Of a stretch of 64,000 nucleotides of DNA, positions 59,714-64,000 are shown piece by piece. Position 1 is the first letter of the stretch, and each line of letters opens with the position of its first letter. Location: the NCBI GenBank assembly GCA_944322575.1, contig CALUPK010000002.1:62001-126000 (forward strand). Reading direction: 5' to 3'. Under the pieces are notes generated by a model. That model saw only the letters and a list, made by a program, of their open reading frames with translations. It was not told the DNA's origin and did no database searches. The DNA comes from an uncultured Bacteroidales bacterium (GTDB taxonomy: Bacteria > Bacteroidota > Bacteroidia > Bacteroidales > UBA932). The translations under genes were made by a program, and so were the position numbers.

Positions 59714-61045
59714 ATGCAAAAAAGAAAAATGACTTTCTGGCAGATATTCAACATGAGTTTCGGATTTCTCGGAATTCAGTTCGGTCTCGCCCTGCAGAAT
59801 GCCAATGTGAGCAGAATCCTGCAGTCATTCGGCGCCGATGTCGAACATCTGTCATATTTCTGGCTGGCAGCACCTCTTACAGGCATGATTGTCCAGCCGA
59901 TTATAGGGCACTACAGCGACCGTACATGGTGCAGGCTCGGCAGGAGACGTCCCTACTTCCTGATCGGAGCCATTCTGGCCTCCCTGATGCTGTTCCTGAT
60001 GCCTAACTCGCCTTCCCTTGCCGGCTTTCTGTCTCCTCTGCTGATAGGCGCCGGTATCCTTATGATTATGGATGCATCGATTAACGTGGCTATGGAGCCA
60101 TTCCGTGCCTTAGTCGCCGACAAGCTGCCCTCGGAGCAGAGAACCCTCGGCTTCTCGATGCAGACTTTCCTTATCGGTATCGGCGCTGTCGTCGGTGCCG
60201 TGCTTCCTTTTGTACTGACCAACTGGTTCGGCATGTCCAACACCCCCGCCGAAGTCGGAGGCGTGGCACCGAACGTGAGAACGGCCTTCTACATCGGCTC
60301 GGCAGTTCTGCTGCTCTGCGTACTCTGGACCGTCATCAGCACCAGCGAATATCCTCCCGAGTCAGGTGAGGTCAAGAAAAAGGACGGGGGCTTCCTCGAG
60401 ATTTTCAAGGACTTCGGCCGTATGCCGAAGACCATGGTGCAGCTCGGTGTAGTCCAGTTTTTCTCCTGGTTCGCCCTCTTCTCCATGTGGGTGTACATGA
60501 CCCCAGCCGTAGCCGAGCACTGCTACAACACCGTGGACCGCACCTCGGTCGAGTTCGGCAATGCCGGTGACTGGGTCGGCGTCCTGCAGGGTATATATAA
60601 TGGTGTGGCCGCGGTCTACGCCTTCCTCCTGCCCTGGATAGCCTCCAAGATAGGCCGTAAGACCACCCATTCCGTCTCTCTGCTGATGGGTGCCCTCGGT
60701 TTTGCCTCTTTCTTCATTTTCAAGAACCCGAACCTCCTGATCATATCCATGATAGGAGTCGGCATCGCCTGGGGCAGCATCTTAGCCATGCCGTACTCGA
60801 TTCTCGCCGGATCCCTCCCGTCTGCCAAGATGGGAGTCTTCATGGGCATATTCAACTTCTTCATCACTATACCGCAGGTATGCAACGGCCTCCTCGGAGG
60901 TTTCATGGTCAACCATGTGTACGGCGGTCACACTATTTACGCCATGGTATTCTCTGGGCTGTGCCTCCTGATAGCGGCGGTCTCCGTCATCTTCGTGGAG
61001 GACAAGGACGACCCGGTGCAGCTGCGGCTTTTCCGTAAGAAATAA
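59714..61045 (+). CDS. MFS sugar transporter, SLC45/glycoside-pentoside-hexuronide-like
   Basis: 443 aa with about 12 membrane helices. The N-terminus (FWQIFNMSFGFLGIQFGLALQNAN, in part) and the loop 2-3 motif IGHYSDRTWCRLGRRRPYFLIGA match the SLC45-type maltose/sucrose permeases of Bacteroidota. It would carry maltose, maltooligosaccharides or another disaccharide across the inner membrane. It lies 42 bp before susC, within reach of co-transcription. Confidence 0.9.
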   Translation: MQKRKMTFWQIFNMSFGFLGIQFGLALQNANVSRILQSFGADVEHLSYFWLAAPLTGMIVQPIIGHYSDRTWCRLGRRRPYFLIGAILASLMLFLMPNSPSLAGFLSPLLIGAGILMIMDASINVAMEPFRALVADKLPSEQRTLGFSMQTFLIGIGAVVGAVLPFVLTNWFGMSNTPAEVGGVAPNVRTAFYIGSAVLLLCVLWTVISTSEYPPESGEVKKKDGGFLEIFKDFGRMPKTMVQLGVVQFFSWFALFSMWVYMTPAVAEHCYNTVDRTSVEFGNAGDWVGVLQGIYNGVAAVYAFLLPWIASKIGRKTTHSVSLLMGALGFASFFIFKNPNLLIISMIGVGIAWGSILAMPYSILAGSLPSAKMGVFMGIFNFFITIPQVCNGLLGGFMVNHVYGGHTIYAMVFSGLCLLIAAVSVIFVEDKDDPVQLRLFRKK

Positions 61046-61087
61046 CAACTAACTATTTTTTAAGTACAATCAATTAATATTTAACGT

Positions 61088-64000
61088 ATGAAAAGATTGA
61101 TGACAGCATTGATCTCGATTACACTCCTCTCACTGACGAGCGCCTTTGCACAGTACACTGTGAAAGGTCAGATCGTCGATGCGGTAGGACCGGTAATCGG
61201 AGCTGCAGTCCTCGAGCAGGGGACTCTCAATGGTACGGAATCAGACATGGACGGTAATTTTACGCTCACCGTGCCCTCTGCTTCCTCGATGATCGAAATA
61301 TCGCTCATCGGTTACAAGACTCTCGTATTCCAGGCAGACCAGGTGCCTGCTGTAATTGTCCTCGAGGATGACACAGAGATGCTCGAGGAAGTGGTGGTTA
61401 TCGGTTACGGTACAGTGAAGAAGGAAGACCTGACCGGATCGGTGGCTACAGTCCGCGCTGACCAGCTCAACAAGGGTGCGGTTACCTCACCTACCGAGAT
61501 GCTGAAAGGTAAGTCGGCCGGTGTCGTTATTACAGAAGGCGACGGTGCGCCCGGTTCCGGTTCCACTATCCGTATCCGAGGAGGCTCCTCCCTCAATGCC
61601 GAGAACTCTCCTCTGATCGTAATCGACGGTCTGCCCATAACCAATGAGGGTATCAGCGGTGTGGCTGACCAGCTTTCATCCATCAACCCCGCCGATATCG
61701 AGACTTTCACAGTCCTCAAGGATGCTTCTGCAACCGCCATCTACGGTTCACGTGCGTCCAACGGTGTGATCATCATCACTACCAAGAAAGGAAGCAAACA
61801 TGACTCTGCGGTGCCCCATGTGAGCGCGGATTATACTCTTTCCATCTCTCAGAACGCAAAGTATCTGGATGTAATGACAGGTGATGAGATGAGAGCAGCC
61901 ATGCTGGCTTATACCGGAAGTGAGACATCTGAAGGCTATAGGGCCCTCGGCAATGCCAATACTGACTGGCAGAAGCAGATTTACCAGCTCGGTATGAGCC
62001 ACGAGGCCAACGTAAGCCTCTCCGGCAACTTCAAGTTCGGAGATGCCGGCTACATGCCTTACCGTGTGTCCGGAGGCTATCTCAATGAGAAAGGTACGCT
62101 CAAGACCTCCAGCATGGAGAGAGGAACCATCTCCCTGAACCTGACTCCGACCTTGTTCGACGACCATCTGACCATCTCCCTCAATGGTAAGGGAATGTTC
62201 CAGAACAACCGTTTCGCCAACACCGGAGCCATCTCCGCCGCTATCGAGTATGACCCTACACAACCCGTATACAGCGATCACGGTTTGGACGGATATCAGA
62301 TGTGGGGCAATGTGATGGCAGACGGTACCTTCGAGCCGAATACCCAGGCTACCATCAACCCTTTAGCCGCCCTCTATCAGCGCAATGACGTGTCCAAGGC
62401 TTCCCGTTTCATCGGCAACGCCCAGTTCGACTATAAGATCCACGGCTTCGAGGACCTGAGACTGAACCTCAACCTCGGTATGGACTATTCCCACTCCAAC
62501 GGTACTGTGACTGTTCCCTACGGCGCCGAGCAGTCCTATCACAACCAGACTCAGGCCGGCCGCGGTCTCTACAATCCCTACGACCAGACCAAGCAGGATA
62601 TGACTCTCGAGGCCTACGCCGACTATACCAAAGAGATCAACAAGCACAACTTCGGTATCATGGCAGGTTACTCCTGGCAGCACTTCTACACTGAGAGCAA
62701 CAGCATTTCCGAGACCCAGCCCGACCCTGTGGCCGGCAGCGTGGCCACTCTCTCAGAGTTCCACAACAAGAGCGAGTATTACCTCGTATCTTTCTTCGGC
62801 CGTGCGAACTACAGCTATGACAACCGCTACATGCTGACAGCTACTGTCCGCTGGGACGGAACCTCCCGCTTTACCAACAACAAGTGGGGCTTCTTCCCCT
62901 CTGTGGCATTCGGTTGGAACATCAAAGGCGAGAGCTTCCTGAAGAACGCTCAGTCTGTATCCGACCTCAAGCTCCGTCTGAGCTGGGGCCAGACCGGACA
63001 GCAGGATATAGGAGATGTTTACCAGTCCATTCCTACATATCAGACCAACTTGGTCGGCAGCTACTATATGTTCAACGGTCAGGTGATCGTACCTATCACA
63101 CCCAACGGCTATAACGCCGACCTTAAGTGGGAGACAACCACCACCTACAACATCGGACTCGACTACGGTTTCTTCAATGACCGTCTGTTCGGTACATTGG
63201 ACTTCTATTACAGGGAGACCACCGACCTGCTCAACTACACCCCTGTAGCAGCTGGTGCCAACCTGACCAACTACCTCTTCGCCAATATCGGTTCCCTGGT
63301 CAACAAGGGAGTCGAGTTCGAGATAACCGGTATTCCTGTGCAGACTCAGGACTGGAACTGGACCGTCGGCGCCAACTTCGCCTACAACCAGAACCGTATC
63401 ACAAAGCTGACCACCAATGACGGTGAGGGCTACACCGGAGTAGCCACCGGAGGTATCAGCGGCGGTGTCGGCAACACGATTCAGAGACACATGGTCGGCT
63501 ATCCTGCAAATACATTCTATGTATATCAGCAGCTTTATGACGAGAACGGCGCTCCCATTCCCGGTGCATATGTGGACCAGAACGGCGACGGTGTCATAGA
63601 CGCTGATGACCTCTACTACCTCGGACAGGCCAGCCCCGTATGGACTCTCGGTTTCAATACCTCGGTATCCTGGAAGAACCTGACCCTTGCCATCGCCGGA
63701 CACGGAAACCTCGGCAACATGGTCTACAACAACAATGCTTCCCGTCTGTCACTCCTTTCCGACCTGTGGACCAACTCCTTCGTGCGCAACTGTATGACAG
63801 CTGCTCCAGGCTGGGGCTTCAACAATGCCGCATATCTGTCTGACTACTGGGTAGAGGACGGTTCCTTCTTCAAGATTGACCGAATTACTCTCAGCTATCT
63901 CTTCGACTTAGGCAAGGGCGGCAGCCTCAACCTCTTCGGAACAGTTCAGAACGTGGCTACATTCACCAACTACTCGGGTATAGACCCTGAGGTATTCGGC
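61088..64000 (+). CDS. SusC/RagA-type TonB-linked outer-membrane receptor (3' end outside window)
   Basis: 971 codons present, open to the window edge. Signal peptide (ALISITLLSLTSAFAQ), then a carboxypeptidase-D-like domain (KGQIVDAVGPVIGAAV ... SLIGYKTL), then the TonB box-like segment EEVVVIGYGTVKKEDLTGSV, the plug (STIRIRGGSSLNAENSPLIVIDG; ATAIYGSRASNGVIIITTKKG) and beta-barrel strands. It imports glycans or other large ligands across the outer membrane together with a SusD lipoprotein, expected just beyond 64000. With the SLC45-like permease upstream, a glucan or disaccharide substrate is likely but not shown. Confidence 0.96.
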   Translation, partial: MKRLMTALISITLLSLTSAFAQYTVKGQIVDAVGPVIGAAVLEQGTLNGTESDMDGNFTLTVPSASSMIEISLIGYKTLVFQADQVPAVIVLEDDTEMLEEVVVIGYGTVKKEDLTGSVATVRADQLNKGAVTSPTEMLKGKSAGVVITEGDGAPGSGSTIRIRGGSSLNAENSPLIVIDGLPITNEGISGVADQLSSINPADIETFTVLKDASATAIYGSRASNGVIIITTKKGSKHDSAVPHVSADYTLSISQNAKYLDVMTGDEMRAAMLAYTGSETSEGYRALGNANTDWQKQIYQLGMSHEANVSLSGNFKFGDAGYMPYRVSGGYLNEKGTLKTSSMERGTISLNLTPTLFDDHLTISLNGKGMFQNNRFANTGAISAAIEYDPTQPVYSDHGLDGYQMWGNVMADGTFEPNTQATINPLAALYQRNDVSKASRFIGNAQFDYKIHGFEDLRLNLNLGMDYSHSNGTVTVPYGAEQSYHNQTQAGRGLYNPYDQTKQDMTLEAYADYTKEINKHNFGIMAGYSWQHFYTESNSISETQPDPVAGSVATLSEFHNKSEYYLVSFFGRANYSYDNRYMLTATVRWDGTSRFTNNKWGFFPSVAFGWNIKGESFLKNAQSVSDLKLRLSWGQTGQQDIGDVYQSIPTYQTNLVGSYYMFNGQVIVPITPNGYNADLKWETTTTYNIGLDYGFFNDRLFGTLDFYYRETTDLLNYTPVAAGANLTNYLFANIGSLVNKGVEFEITGIPVQTQDWNWTVGANFAYNQNRITKLTTNDGEGYTGVATGGISGGVGNTIQRHMVGYPANTFYVYQQLYDENGAPIPGAYVDQNGDGVIDADDLYYLGQASPVWTLGFNTSVSWKNLTLAIAGHGNLGNMVYNNNASRLSLLSDLWTNSFVRNCMTAAPGWGFNNAAYLSDYWVEDGSFFKIDRITLSYLFDLGKGGSLNLFGTVQNVATFTNYSGIDPEVFG

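Noticed and set aside
62753-63703. 316-codon minus-strand frame opposite susC
   Set aside because: Val/Gly-rich shadow translation; the plus strand is an uninterrupted SusC barrel.
1-64000. tRNA and rRNA genes
   Set aside because: No cloverleaf-like sequence with a TPsiC-type GGTTCGANTCC box next to a matching acceptor stem, and no rRNA segment, was noticed in the intergenic regions; a dedicated scan could still find one.

Overview
The window looks like chromosomal DNA from a Bacteroidota bacterium, order Bacteroidales, plausibly a GC-rich member such as an Alistipes/Rikenellaceae relative. The evidence is a SusC-type TonB-linked receptor, a DUF4492 gene in front of cydAB, 4-alpha-glucanotransferase with two CBM20 domains, fused aspartokinase-homoserine dehydrogenase, many lipoproteins, and upstream boxes of the TTTG...TAnnTTTG type. 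The genus is an inference. No rRNA or tRNA gene, CRISPR array, prophage or plasmid function was recognised.

Layout. (1) 1-2440: the end of a RimK-like ATP-grasp gene, then a RAYT (REP-associated tyrosine transposase) gene between two diverged 163-bp direct repeats, then pgeF. (2) 2495-8517: a methionine/threonine operon, metX-thrA-metY-asd, preceded by a 26-codon Met-rich leader ORF with nested inverted repeats, a candidate attenuator. (3) 8677-14717: secreted and lipoprotein genes (thioredoxin-like lipoprotein, YD-repeat-like protein, a GH16 enzyme fused to a core-deleted GH20 remnant, a BPL_N-type lipoprotein) plus a small regulator/membrane-protein pair. (4) 14748-22006: secreted C1 peptidase, DUF4492, cydA, cydB and a 980-aa receiver-PEP/pyruvate-binding fusion, all co-directional. 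(5) 22007-22472: a repeat-rich gap with a perfect 26-bp-arm inverted repeat, two 45-bp direct repeats and a strong terminator. (6) 22473-29193, minus strand: lipoprotein, TerB/FHA-like/ABC/membrane fusion, gcvP. (7) 29271-36523, minus strand: the cell-shape cluster purH-mreB-mreC-mreD-mrdA-rodA. (8) 37310-45219, minus strand: PBP1A-ddl-prmC followed by an NMT1-like binding protein, an RsbU/RsbW-like phosphatase-kinase fusion and a STAS protein; ispD converges on it. (9) 45308-48102: topA and an Lrp regulator. (10) 48099-57299, minus strand: malQ, a dicarboxylate/amino-acid symporter, two coupled lipoproteins, radA and a serine hydrolase. (11) 57354-59565: a LytS-type kinase with a small membrane partner, converging on a LytTR regulator. 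(12) 59714-64000: an SLC45-like sugar permease and the start of a susC gene, probably the edge of a glycan-utilisation locus.

Most of the window is core metabolism and envelope biogenesis. The least ordinary items are the Met-rich leader, the RAYT with its repeats, the GH16-GH20 chimera, the receiver-PEP fusion next to cytochrome bd, the NMT1/RsbU/STAS signalling set and the repeat block at 22 kb.
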